A DNA stretch of 64,000 bases from Macrostomum hystrix (GCA_950097015.1 CATNEN010000001.1:17302501-17366500), one strand, 5' to 3'. Shown: positions 1 through 9,849, counted from the stretch's first letter. Numbers and translations: made by a program. Notes: generated by a model not told the origin, from the sequence alone.

Positions 1-107
1 GGGCGGCACACCAAGCTTCAAAATGCAGTATGCGGCCTAGATCAACAATAGTTTTCTAAGATCTTAGAGGCAAGGTAAATTAATGCAAACACGGACGGTA
101 AGCACAA

Positions 108-125
108 ACGCATGAAGAAATTTCA
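108..125. repeat. Left target-site duplication of the LINE
   Basis: ACGCATGAAGAAATTTCA, identical to 7575-7592. It directly follows the short A-rich 3' end of the minus-strand LINE. Confidence 0.6.
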
Positions 126-1607
126 TTTTGCATTATGAAGTATGGGTGCCTACAGCCCTATCCGGGATGCAGGACCCGTGCGTCAGCCTGACGGCTCTTG
201 CACCATTATATTATTTTATGAAGCGATGTTTGTTCGAGATTATTTGTAAAACGAATGAATTTCGATAAAAGTTTTGTATGGGATTTCGAAGTGAAATTTG
301 AATATTTTGGGTGTGTAAAAAAGCATGTATTAGGCATGTACGAGAAAGAAAAAAAAGAATAAAGTGAAAAGTGTGCAGCATTCATTGTGTAAATTAGTAA
401 AACAAATAAAATAAAACAATCAGGCAAAGAGCACAGTTAATTCTGTAAATGGTAAAACAAATATAACAAATATAACAAAATGCATGCATTAAACAGGTGA
501 GCAGATTAAAACTAAAAAAGTTTACATTAGTCCCTAAGGTCCCTAAGCAGCAGAGAAATCACAAAGAAAAGGAAATGAAATTCAGATTTGGCAGCAGATG
601 TATTTGTTACAAAGTAAATTTGAAATTGATTTGATTTTGGTGGATTTTTCTTGTATTTTTCGACTTGTTACTGTGAGTAGTGAATTTTGGTACCCTACCA
701 AGAGAGCGAATTCTCTCTGTGGTGGGTCTGATTTTTTAGGGTATAAATACAAATGCCAATAGTACTGGTATATCTGATTAAGTTCAGATGACCAAAGAGA
801 CAAAGTTAAGCCGATATACATTAATTTGTATGTACTGGCCCAGTGTTTGTGGTTCACTGGTAACCTGTGGTAGATATTCTAACTGCAGGGAACGTCCCAC
901 GTCTCGGTTTGATGATGACAGTCAAGATTGCCATGACATACTTGTGTGGTAGATTTGTCTAGAACCGAGACACAGCTTTTTGATTTTTGCTTTTTTGCTT
1001 CTTGTTTGTTTTGTGATTACGTGTTTCGATCAGTTCCAATTTTCAATCAATTTCAAATTTTACGTTATTATTTTTCCATCTTAGCAGAAGCGACCTTCAA
1101 AAATTAGGTTTACTGGTAATTTTGGTGAGCAGTGTTATATATTGTTGTGTATTTGCTTTGCTAACTAATTATAGTCATTCATAGACGGACTTTTGATTTA
1201 GATATTAGTCTATGGTTCATAGGGATTAAGTTCGACTGTACACATTTATTTGCTTCAAGTCTCGATACTTTTCGTTTAAATATAAACAAGCTACGAGCGC
1301 GCTACCGCTAAGACATTTCAACTTCTAACTTCCCAAAAGTTTTACCGACTTCGCGCCATTCAAAACGTAACATATATATAGGCTCAAATTTGGATTTTAG
1401 GAAGAAATTTTCTTTCTTTTTGCAGTCAAAGAGACCGCAGTCCATTCGTCGTTTCTGGTAAGTAGGTTTTCTGTCTTATCTATTACATTTAATCATCTGT
1501 GTTACCTAATCATTTTTAACGAAGCCAGAGTTGGTGATTACAGTGATAAATTTAAGTGGTATAGGGTCGGTAATTGAGATGGGACTAGTCAGATCCAGCC
1601 AGACGTT
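126..1607 (-). other. Putative LINE 3' untranslated region
   Basis: About 1.5 kb lies between the ORF2 stop and the left direct repeat. It is AT-rich and only short open frames (91 aa or less) are present, none resembling a protein. I see no internal terminal repeats or other element. Its assignment to the LINE depends on the 18-bp duplication being genuine. Confidence 0.5.
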
Positions 1608-4457
1608 TTAAGGTTTAGGATTTTTAGTTTTGATTAGACCTTTTGATTGGCAGAGTTTGTACAGTCTAGTGAAGAGTAGGGAGTTTGCACCAATAGGTAG
1701 GCTAATGTCGCGTGGAATGGTATCCAGACCATGTATTTTGTTTATTTTGCCCTTTTGGAACCAGGAAGAAGCCAGGTTTTCAAGTCTGGTCTTCACTGGC
1801 TCCATGTTCGAGATTTTGTGTAAGTATTTCGAACAGCAATATTTTGGTGCCCCATGGCAAATTCTGAGTGCTCTGTTTTGGATGATTTGTAACCTGTTCA
1901 TTTGTGTTTTGTTTAGCAGCACCAGAATTGGTGCTGCATAACATATTATGCTCTCTATATATGCTCTATAGATTCTGATTAGGGATTTGTTAGTGGCATT
2001 TGTTAGGTGTGCTACTCTGTACAGTTGTATGAGGCGGGTTTCACATTGTTTGATTCGACTGTTGATTTGGGCATTAAAGTTAAGTTTGGTATCCAGTTGG
2101 ATGCCCAAGAACTTAACGCTAGAGTGGTAGGGAATGATTGTGTTGTCTAGTGTGATGGGAGTGGGTTGGCCGAAGCTGGGGTGAGTGAGGAATTGGATTG
2201 CTTTGCTTTTGTGGGGATTTACTTTGATGCCATATTTTTTCAGCCATTTGTGGAAAATTTGGATATAGTCTTGTAGTAGTTTGGCTGCAAGATGGGCCTT
2301 TCTCGACTGGCTCCATATTGCAGTGTCATCTGCATACTGGCTGGCTCTGACTCTAATGTCTTTTGGTCTGGGCATGGTGGCTACAAAGATTAGGAAGAGG
2401 ACAGGGCTTAGGACGCCGCCTTGTGGGACGCCTGCATCTGGGGTGAATTCGTCACTGAATTCGTTATTGACTCTGACTGAGATAAGTCTGTTTTCAAGGT
2501 AGTTTGATAGGACCCTAGCAAAGGGTATGGGAAGTCTGATCTTGTGTAGGCGATACCTCAGGGCATCATGCCATACTTTGTCAAAGGCACCTTCGATATC
2601 AAAGAAGACGCCTATGGTGGACCTATTCCTGTTTCGGGAATCATAAATGTCTTGGGCAAGTCTGGCGAGGTTATCGTAGGCACAGTGTTTATCGCGATAG
2701 GCACATTGATTGTGTCCTAGTATGTTATTTTCTTCTAGAAATTTGCATAGCCTTTTCTTGAGAACTTTTTCAAACAGCTTACCTAGGCAAGAGGTAAGAC
2801 TGATTGGTCTATAGCTAAGTGGGTCATTTTTGGGTTTGTCGGGTTTTTGAAGCATCGTTAGACGAGCTTTTTTCCATATGGTTGGGAAGTATCCCAGGGA
2901 GAGGCAGGTGTCTAGGATTTTGGTGAGGATGATTATGGCTGTGGGGCTCAGGCCCCGTTTTAGCACTATGTTAGGAATGTTGTCAGGTCCCTGGGCTCCT
3001 CCTGACCTAAGGTGGGCGAGTTCCCAGGTGACATCAGCAATTTGAATGGGTTCGGTGAGATAATTTAAATCATTGGTGTTTGAGATTTCAAGGTGATTTA
3101 GAGGTTTGAAGTTTGGATGATTTGTGATGTGTTTGGCAATCTTGGTTCTGAGTCTGTTGTTGGAGCTGGGTTCGGGTTTCATTTTGTCTGATAAGGCTTC
3201 AGCCAACAAGTTGGCTTTGTCCTTATCAGTGATGGCAGTTTTGTTGAGGTAGGTGAGAGAAGGGAAATGGGTGATTTGGGTTTTGGTGCCCATGATGATT
3301 CTGATGTCTTTCCAGAATTTGGGGTTGCTGGGGTTTGAGCTATGGTCTGAAATTTTTCCACATAAGGTGTTGAATTTTTGGCTACGAAAGTGCCATATTT
3401 CGTTTTTAATTTTTGTTACCATTTTATTGGCCTGTACTCGGAAGTCATCAATTCGGGTGGTGTAATATAGTTTTCTGAACCTTCTGCGGGCTTTTATGAG
3501 TTGGACTATATTGGGAGGGAGGGTCTCTCTAGGAGAGGACCTTGGAACTACTTTATCTATGGTAAGGTGAATGATGTCGTTTAGCATTTCGATAGAGTTA
3601 TCAATTTCGGCTGGGGTCTTTGGGTTGAAGTTATTATCCCAGATAGTTGAGATATTGTCCTCAAGGGTAAGGTGAAACTGTTCCCAGTCAGTTTTGTTAT
3701 AGCACCTGGGTGGTTTTATTGGTTGTTTGTTATGGGGTTTGACAGCGATTTTAGTTAGGAGGGGTAGGTGGTCGCTGCCAAGATCATCTAGGATTTGGAA
3801 GTCGGTGATAAAAGGTGCTAGGTCTGGTGAGCATAGACCTAGATCGAGTATGTTTCCCATGAGGTTGCCAGATCTCTTTTGATAACGGGTGGGTACGCCG
3901 GGCTCATTTAAAATAATGGGCGCGCTATCATGGTTGGCTAGCCATCTGAGGAGTTGCCTTCCGGCATAGTTATCTTCGCTTTGACCCTCAAGGGCACTGA
4001 AGCGACAGTTTAGGTCCCCCAGTATTAAACTGTGGGGATTGGTTAGGAGGGAACTGAGGAGGGTGAGGTTGAGGTTGTCAGGCCTCGGGTTTCGGTATAT
4101 AAGTGAGACGTTTAGAAAGTCTAGCTTTGGGTCGTTCGTCTGGACTTTGAAGGAGATAGTTTCGTGGTTTATATTGTTGTAGGAGACTTTGACTTCCGAA
4201 AGTTTAATATATTCTCTATAGGCCACGAGGAGACCTCGGCTACAGTGTGGCATGTCCAACCGAATGGTGGAGTAGCCAGGGAAGAAGATAATGTTCGAGC
4301 TGGTGAGGACCGTCTCCGAGAAGAGGGCAATGTCAATGGATTGACTTCTCAAGAAGTCATTTAGTTCCCAGATTTTGTTGAGGATACTGTTGCAATTTAA
4401 GTGGAGGATGGTAAGTTCTTCTACTTTGAATTTGTTATTGTTTTTACTCTCGCCTTT
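1608..4457 (-). CDS. LINE ORF2: apurinic endonuclease + reverse transcriptase
   Basis: This is a 949-codon open frame. At the N-terminus an APE-type endonuclease shows LHLNCNS, a glutamate in the SET motif, GDLNC and SDHLPL, the usual metal-binding and catalytic positions. The RT follows with FDIEGAFDKVW, GVPQGGVLSP and the catalytic YADD encoded at 2325-2336, then a thumb-like region ending without RNase H. The frame opens after a TAG at 4458-4460, and no ATG precedes the endonuclease motif. The start is therefore unclear: translation may depend on termination-reinitiation from ORF1, which ends 75 bp upstream, or the start codon has mutated. The protein would nick target DNA and prime cDNA synthesis. 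No internal stop or frameshift is seen, so this ORF is better preserved than ORF1. Confidence 0.9.
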   Translation of the reverse strand, partial: KGESKNNNKFKVEELTILHLNCNSILNKIWELNDFLRSQSIDIALFSETVLTSSNIIFFPGYSTIRLDMPHCSRGLLVAYREYIKLSEVKVSYNNINHETISFKVQTNDPKLDFLNVSLIYRNPRPDNLNLTLLSSLLTNPHSLILGDLNCRFSALEGQSEDNYAGRQLLRWLANHDSAPIILNEPGVPTRYQKRSGNLMGNILDLGLCSPDLAPFITDFQILDDLGSDHLPLLTKIAVKPHNKQPIKPPRCYNKTDWEQFHLTLEDNISTIWDNNFNPKTPAEIDNSIEMLNDIIHLTIDKVVPRSSPRETLPPNIVQLIKARRRFRKLYYTTRIDDFRVQANKMVTKIKNEIWHFRSQKFNTLCGKISDHSSNPSNPKFWKDIRIIMGTKTQITHFPSLTYLNKTAITDKDKANLLAEALSDKMKPEPSSNNRLRTKIAKHITNHPNFKPLNHLEISNTNDLNYLTEPIQIADVTWELAHLRSGGAQGPDNIPNIVLKRGLSPTAIIILTKILDTCLSLGYFPTIWKKARLTMLQKPDKPKNDPLSYRPISLTSCLGKLFEKVLKKRLCKFLEENNILGHNQCAYRDKHCAYDNLARLAQDIYDSRNRNRSTIGVFFDIEGAFDKVWHDALRYRLHKIRLPIPFARVLSNYLENRLISVRVNNEFSDEFTPDAGVPQGGVLSPVLFLIFVATMPRPKDIRVRASQYADDTAIWSQSRKAHLAAKLLQDYIQIFHKWLKKYGIKVNPHKSKAIQFLTHPSFGQPTPITLDNTIIPYHSSVKFLGIQLDTKLNFNAQINSRIKQCETRLIQLYRVAHLTNATNKSLIRIYRAYIESIICYAAPILVLLNKTQMNRLQIIQNRALRICHGAPKYCCSKYLHKISNMEPVKTRLENLASSWFQKGKINKIHGLDTIPRDISLPIGANSLLFTRLYKLCQSKGLIKTKNPKP

Positions 4458-4531
4458 CTAGTTTGTTGTAGGAGTGGTGGGGGGTTTTAGGTTTCACTTC
4501 TGGCTTCGCTATTGAAAGTATTTAAATGAAA

Positions 4532-6091
4532 TTAACTGATTAAATTTTCTTTCAGTCTCTCGCACCTTTCCGCTATGACAGCTGTTGTTAGCTCCGGGGA
4601 CTTCCAGCCAGTGATAGCTTCGATCAACTTGGCCGCGGTCTCTACCAGGCTAGTGACGCTGCGTTGTTCGGAGCCTGAGTAGGCGAAGTGAACCAACAGG
4701 CAGGCGACGGCCTGTAGTAATTCGCCACTGCTCACTTTTGGGCCGCTGTACGACTGGCGGGTGGGCTTGATCGCCGCCTCCAGTCTACTATCTGATGCAA
4801 CGCTGGCGTAGGTGCGTTGTGGTTGGCTAAGGCAAGGTTGATCCGGCCGAATGCCTAAGGGTTGTTGGCCAATACCAGAAGGAAAGTGTCCTATTGGTGC
4901 CTGGTGCAAGGAGTTGGATTGGTTGGCTGGCTGGCTAGCCAATGGCGTTGAACGAGCGAGTTGGGGTCGGTTACGCTGGACCCAGGCTTGAACTCGTAGG
5001 TTAGCAGCTATATAAGTAGGACAGTTTTTGGAAGTTGATCTGTGAGGCCCGCGACAGTTGGGGCAGCGCACATTCTCAGCGCCCTGGACCGGGCAGCCTT
5101 GTTCCTGTTCGTGAGAGAGGCCACATTTACGGCAGCGCGACTCTCTGGTGCATTGTCTAGCCAGGTGTCCAAAGGCTTGACAATTGTGGCATTGAGTCGC
5201 TCGCAGTGGTGGTGGTGCTCGCGATTCCTCCCACTTGTACATGAAGTACCCAACTTTGATTCCTTGAGTTAGGCACCTTGACAAAGTTCCGTCGTTAAGC
5301 GTGAACGCTCGAACAAGAGTGGTGGGCTCGTTGGTTGCGGCAGACCTGATCCGTACCACACCGCTGATGCGAGGTTCAGATTCTTGAATGCGTTCGAGGA
5401 ACTCGGGTAGGTCAATCTCTCGGCTTACATTCTTGATGATAAAAGAATGGCTCCTCGGGGCGGAAATGCTAGTCGGGAGTCTAGGCTTGGCACTTGGTGG
5501 AGCTTCCGGCTTGCGCAAGGGCAGGCGGCGCTCAACACCCTGTCCATCAATCGTTGTGGTCTTGAGGTTGTCGGTCAAGAGGTGATGAGCCCCCTGGTGA
5601 TCGACCGCAAATACTTTAAAGCCAGTCGTTAAGTAGCAGCGTTGGACCGAGCGAGTGCGAATCTCGGGAAAGTTTGCCTTCAGAAATTTCTCGAACCGGA
5701 GCTCGTCTGGGAGAAAGTTTGTGAAGGTAAACAGCACTGGCGCGATTTTGGCTTGGGGCTGCGTTTGGCTGCGAGGTGAAGAGTGCCGCGAACCGGCGAC
5801 CGAGTGAACGGAGTGGAAGGAGCCACCTTCCGATGTTGCGGCAGCGGCTGCAGCAGCGGCTGCATCGGTGGCGACACTGACCGGATAGTTTACCTTGTTT
5901 GGAGCTGGAGGAGCTGACTCAGGGTCAGAGGTACCTTTTCCTTGGAGAATAGTGATGTCATGAATGGCTGGTGATGTGACTCGGAAGGTGAGATTGATGC
6001 AGAGGTCTTTGATTGATGGGTCACGAAGAAGAGCGTGCTGTGTATGAGTTTGGGTGTCGCCTTTCATGATGAGCAGCGATCCATGTGCCAA
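4532..6091 (-). CDS. LINE ORF1, C-terminal part: end of AlkB domain + gag-like CCHC knuckles
   Basis: This 519-aa open frame has no natural ATG at its left end and overlaps the preceding ORF1 frame by 28 bp. Its first 40 residues are the second half of an AlkB-type fold (HGSLLIMKGDTQ, a histidine at residue 19, INLTFR ending at residue 37). A linker with poly-Ala follows, then a gag-like nucleic-acid-binding domain near residues 210-300. Three zinc knuckles start at residue 301 (CHNC..H..C, CRKC..H..C, CPNC..H..C), the pattern of Jockey/I-type ORF1 proteins that package element RNA. A Q/S/P-rich tail ends in a helical segment. I infer that this and the 6064-6912 frame were one protein, split by a single frameshift around 6170-6190; programmed frameshifting cannot be excluded. 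Confidence 0.75.
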   Translation of the reverse strand: MAHGSLLIMKGDTQTHTQHALLRDPSIKDLCINLTFRVTSPAIHDITILQGKGTSDPESAPPAPNKVNYPVSVATDAAAAAAAAATSEGGSFHSVHSVAGSRHSSPRSQTQPQAKIAPVLFTFTNFLPDELRFEKFLKANFPEIRTRSVQRCYLTTGFKVFAVDHQGAHHLLTDNLKTTTIDGQGVERRLPLRKPEAPPSAKPRLPTSISAPRSHSFIIKNVSREIDLPEFLERIQESEPRISGVVRIRSAATNEPTTLVRAFTLNDGTLSRCLTQGIKVGYFMYKWEESRAPPPLRATQCHNCQAFGHLARQCTRESRCRKCGLSHEQEQGCPVQGAENVRCPNCRGPHRSTSKNCPTYIAANLRVQAWVQRNRPQLARSTPLASQPANQSNSLHQAPIGHFPSGIGQQPLGIRPDQPCLSQPQRTYASVASDSRLEAAIKPTRQSYSGPKVSSGELLQAVACLLVHFAYSGSEQRSVTSLVETAAKLIEAITGWKSPELTTAVIAERCERLKENLIS

Positions 6092-6912
6092 GATTTGTGT
6101 GAAGAGAGAGAGGCCAGATGATTTAGAGCGGATGCGGAATTCGCGTGGAGCACCGATGGAGATGGAGCGATGGTTGGATCTTTGCCGAGCTTGGGTTCGT
6201 CATCAGAGTGATAACCTATCGAGTCGGCACCTGATTCATAGAAATTTACAAGACAAGAATTGAAGGCTGGAAGGCCTAATTGAGTATGTAGGAGATTTGC
6301 AAGGTTGGAGATCACTGGATGCCAGTTGGAGTTACCCTGGATTGTTTCACCAGAGTAAGTATAAGGAGGGCCGTACCAGAAGATTTTCCGAGGTTCGGCT
6401 CGTCCGTTGGTGTGATGACGTGAGGCTTGAGGCAGAATGAGGCAGCTTGAGGCTTGAGGCTTGATGTCAGTTGTGAGAGTTGTGAGCAGGTCATTTGCGA
6501 TGTCTTTGAAAGCGTGCGGATAATAGGAGATTGGACAAGAGTCGCCGATGAGAAACTTTGAGAAAAATCCTTTGGTTGAGATGAGCGGACTGTCGTAGAC
6601 GTGAGGTTGAGTTTGAGAAGAGACAGATGGATCACCTCCGGACGGCTGTGCCTGTTCTACAGAAGGTGCCCTATCGGAGGAGTTGTTCGAAGTGTCCATG
6701 GGACTTACGGACGCTGGAGCGACGCCATTCTTTGGAATCGTGCTGGTCTCAGCAGTTGGCTTAGGAATTCCGGACTGTCGTCTGGCCTTCTTGTCATCGG
6801 GCTCCATAGTTGCCTTGGTGGTGGCGTTAGCCGACTGTCGTTGGCGTTTGTCCTTCTGTTGTTGATTCTGGTTCTGCTGCTGCTGCTTTTGCTGATTCTT
6901 ATTTTGTTGCAT
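6064..6912 (-). CDS. LINE ORF1, N-terminal part: Q/N-rich leader + AlkB-like 2OG-Fe(II) oxygenase
   Basis: This 282-aa frame starts at an ATG. Residues 1-35 are Q/N/K-rich and residues 36-110 are low complexity. From about residue 170 the sequence matches the AlkB family: RKIFWYGPPYTYSG, then NSCLVNFYESGADSIGYHSDDEP, which contains the HxD iron-binding pair (HSD) in the family's usual tyrosine-rich setting. After DPTIA the frame loses similarity and the domain continues in the 4532-6091 frame. AlkB enzymes oxidatively remove methyl groups from DNA or RNA bases; a role in protecting or repairing element RNA or cDNA is inference. The nucleotide change responsible for the frame switch cannot be pinpointed without relatives. 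Confidence 0.7.
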   Translation of the reverse strand: MQQNKNQQKQQQQNQNQQQKDKRQRQSANATTKATMEPDDKKARRQSGIPKPTAETSTIPKNGVAPASVSPMDTSNNSSDRAPSVEQAQPSGGDPSVSSQTQPHVYDSPLISTKGFFSKFLIGDSCPISYYPHAFKDIANDLLTTLTTDIKPQASSCLILPQASRHHTNGRAEPRKIFWYGPPYTYSGETIQGNSNWHPVISNLANLLHTQLGLPAFNSCLVNFYESGADSIGYHSDDEPKLGKDPTIAPSPSVLHANSASALNHLASLSSHKSWHMDRCSS

Positions 6913-7574
6913 GCTAACTACTTTTCTTTAATCTAATAAATTAATATAAATAAAACTTAAAACTGTATATACTACTGTAGGTAATATTTATAAAACTGCA
7001 AAAAATGCCTTATAAAACTGCTTATTTTTTTCTAAATGCTGGAAGTCCGTCGGTCGTGAAGCGAAGTGAAGATTATGCAAGATACAATGAGCAAGAGAGG
7101 TATTAGAAAGAAGAGAGGAGAAAAGTGGACAGGGGACCAAGCGCAGGCGATGGGTTAGCTAACGTAGTGGAGGTACGCACGGGAAAGCGTAGTCCACGGA
7201 CAGGGAAAGGACGGGACACAGGACACAGGGCAGGGGACACAGGGCAAGGGACACAGGCAGGGGGCGCAGCAGGGCGCAGGGGGCGAAGGGCAGGGGCGCA
7301 GCAAGGCGCAGGGGCAAGGGGCGCAGCAAGGCGCAGGGAGAGAGGGCTCCTCAAAGAGGAGAAAAAGAGCCTCTTAAAAGAGGAGGAGGAGGGGAGAAAA
7401 CTAGGCCCTAAGGGAATGGATACTCTCAAGAGTATAGGATAACTGACGAGCTCCTAAAACCGTACTAGAGAATTGAGCTCTAGCTTGGAGGACGGTTCTG
7501 TCTGGATATTTCTCGTCGTCTGCACTTGGAACTGTGCCTAGTGAAAATGGTGGAAGGTCAGGAGTTCGAGACCG
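6913..7574 (-). other. Putative LINE 5' untranslated region with GC-rich minisatellite
   Basis: This sequence lies upstream of ORF1 in element orientation. Positions 7205-7345 hold irregular G-rich repeats of the type GGGCGCAGCA and GGGACACAGG, giving long spurious open frames on both strands. Such repeats are common in LINE promoters, but no promoter motif is identifiable. Confidence 0.4.
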
Positions 7575-7592
7575 ACGCATGAAGAAATTTCA
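7575..7592. repeat. Right target-site duplication of the LINE
   Basis: This is an exact 18-bp copy of 108-125. It marks the 5' end of the minus-strand element, so the copy is not obviously 5'-truncated. Confidence 0.6.
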
Positions 7593-8955
7593 GTCCACGC
7601 AGTGCCATCAATATAAAGAAATAGTGCTACCATGACACTAACACCATCTCAAGGATTCGTCGGACTGTGCTCTACTTATAGTAGGAGCATTTGAGCGTTG
7701 TTCTGCCAGTCTTCTTCCGAACTTAAGCGATTGCACCATGGTGTGCAATGTGACTCAGTGCGCAGACAGAGCTGGAACGAGAGAGAGAAAGCGGAGGGGG
7801 TGGCGAGCGGAGGTGACAGTGCACGGGAAAACACTAACTACCCACACCCCAGCCCTCCCACAGACCTAGAACAGCCTGACTCACAGATTGCCTGGAGGCT
7901 GCTCAGCAGTCTACAGCACATCACATGCTAATACCAATAATTAAACGAGGACTCGATTCCATGTGATTCTCTTCTCAGATTCTCCTCTCTGCATCAGCCT
8001 CGAGGAGACATGCCCGCTATGGTCAGGCATTTTCCTTATATTTAACACACTGACTTTGACAAAAAGAGGCTGTTCCTGTTTCTAACTTTCAATTACATTC
8101 AAATTCTGCCGCTTTCCACAGTGCTTTTTTCATCTGCTCTCTCTCCCGATCTTTTCGTGAATCCCTTTTCTCCTGCGCCAGATGCAGAGTAAAAACGACT
8201 GACAGTTGATACTACTCCTCATCTAGTAGTCTGTGTTGCAACTTTTCTGTATTGGTTTAACTGAAATATTCACTTCCTTGAAGGCACTCTTAGCAGGTTA
8301 AAGTCACAGGCCACAGGGCATGTTACATACTTCTCCAGGCTGCAGGTGTGGGTGCACTGATTAAGAGTTGGACTATCTAAGATTTGACACCTTGATCTGA
8401 ATGGCGTAGGCGAGGGGGTCATACTAGCTACTAGTAGCCGAACACTAGTAGTATGGGTTACCAGAAATCTGCCTAACACAGGGGAATAAGAGAGCGTGCA
8501 TTTGGATGGGAGAGGGTGGCCTATCCTCTGCATATAGGACAGGTGACGCTGTGACGATCTATGTGGCTGAGGGGTTGGTGATAAGCAAAGTGATCTGATC
8601 CTCCACTGAAACAAGAGCAGGCTCCAATAGCACAATAGTGAATGCTGAGCGTTATGTAAACATAATCCACTCACGATATAAATTCGTGGCTCTTTCGCGT
8701 ACGGCACGCCTCAGGGATTCTAAATCCTTCAGCTGGCAGCCACTCGAGACATATCATATCTGAAACAAACGCTGGTAAAAGAGGAAGAATAACTGGTATG
8801 TATTTAATGTAACGCTCTTGGAAGACAGTTAAAATGTATCGGGTTTCAGTAATCGGTACTCACAACAAAAGTAAGCAATCAGAATACCGTATAAAGGTTG
8901 GGTACTGTGTGTACTGTGTGTACACAGCGGAGGTTAAATTATAAAAACCATTTAC
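7593..8955. other. Unique intergenic sequence, no gene recognised
   Basis: Open frames at 7698-7931 (+) and 8270-8707 (-) show no protein-like composition. A possible additional minus-strand exon near 8675-8765 has a good pyrimidine tract and a GTGAGT donor, but its phase does not fit the exon ending at 8956. Confidence 0.4.
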
Positions 8956-9630
8956 CTTAATAACGTCGTCTCCGATTGGCTGCAAAATCTTTGCGTCTTG
9001 CTTTTGAGTACACACAAAACTGTAGTGACTCGTCTCATCGACCATAAACAGCAGAAAACGTTTTCCGAACTTTCGAAGCTAAAAGTACCAATAAAAATGT
9101 ATAATCCAGAATGGTGATATTCGAAACAAATCGACTTACAGTAAAGAGGAAACTATCCAAATCATTATAAGCAATACCTCATTTGTTATCGTTTTTTGCG
9201 GCATTGGCTGCTTTGACGCATCCTCCTTAAGAGCTTGTTTCTCCTGTGAAGAAAGGGCTTTGTAGGCGGCAGCCACTGATGACTGGTGATCTGCCTTTGG
9301 CAAGATGAACATGCTGATCATAGGGTCTCATCCAGTATGTCAAAAATATTTCACTAATTTAAACATGCTAAAGAAGTGCGAAAGATGGCCAGGTAGAAAG
9401 GACTCCGCGGCTACACATAGTCCTAGTCTACAGTACAAGGGGTCAGTATACAACTTAAAGACGTAAAGTAAAAGTCCTAACATCTTGAATGACTACCCTA
9501 ATTTGGCAAAGGTGTCAGAAACTCAACGAAAACACTAAAGTGTACAAGTCGAACGGAAAAATATAAAGTAACAAAACTTACTAAACTTCTTCGCCTTCTT
9601 TTGGAACTCACTGTAACTGTTGCGGCCCAT
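8956..9630 (-). CDS. 5' part of a probable HMG-box gene (three exons modelled)
   Basis: On the minus strand, exon 1 is 9582-9630 (ATG, MGRNSYSEFQKKAKKF, donor GTAAGT). Exon 2 is 9178-9326 (acceptor GATGAG, donor GTATTG) and exon 3 is 8956-9078 (acceptor TTTTAG, donor GTAAAT). Phases fit throughout and give about 107 residues. The first 60 residues look like a divergent HMG box: NSYSEF near the start and AAAYKALSSQEKQALKEDASKQ-type residues in the third helix. Maelstrom, a piRNA-pathway protein with an N-terminal HMG box, is one possibility, but exon 3 (LRKFGKRFLLF, then HYSFVCTQKQ) gives no decisive match. The exon 2 acceptor is weak, an alternative exon 2 donor exists at a GTAAGT 40 bp downstream, and I could not find the 3' exons. 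Confidence 0.4.
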
Positions 9631-9849
9631 TTGGAACACTGAAAAAATAAAAGTTACGTAAATTTGCAAATCTAGAATTAAAAACTTTCATCAACTCTAC
9701 TAAAATCAAAACCAATTCTGTAACAAAATCATAAAACAACTAAAGGGTTACCTACTTTCTAGGGTTAGAACGGGGTATATAGGATGGCAATAAAAGGCAA
9801 GGGCAAGTTGAGTAACTGGGGAGAGCAATGGAAATCCAGGAAGAGCAAA

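Larger units (their letters stand above)
126..7574 (-). mobile_element. Non-LTR retrotransposon (LINE), Jockey/CR1-like, near full length
   Basis: Read on the minus strand the element runs 5' flank, ORF1 (AlkB-like domain then three CCHC knuckles), ORF2 (apurinic endonuclease plus reverse transcriptase), then a 1.5-kb 3' region. The same 18-bp string lies at 108-125 and 7575-7592, just outside these limits, as expected for a target-site duplication. At the 3' end the minus strand reads a short A run directly against the left repeat. No RNase H domain follows the RT, which together with the knuckle spacing fits Jockey- or CR1-type elements better than I or R2; the clade call is inference. ORF1 is frameshifted and ORF2 lacks an upstream ATG, so this copy is probably dead or recently decayed. 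The boundaries rest on the direct repeat alone. Confidence 0.8.

Noticed and set aside
7125-7442. GC-rich open frames on both strands (about 105 aa each)
   Set aside because: Translation of G-rich repeats in the putative LINE 5' region; composition is pure repeat.
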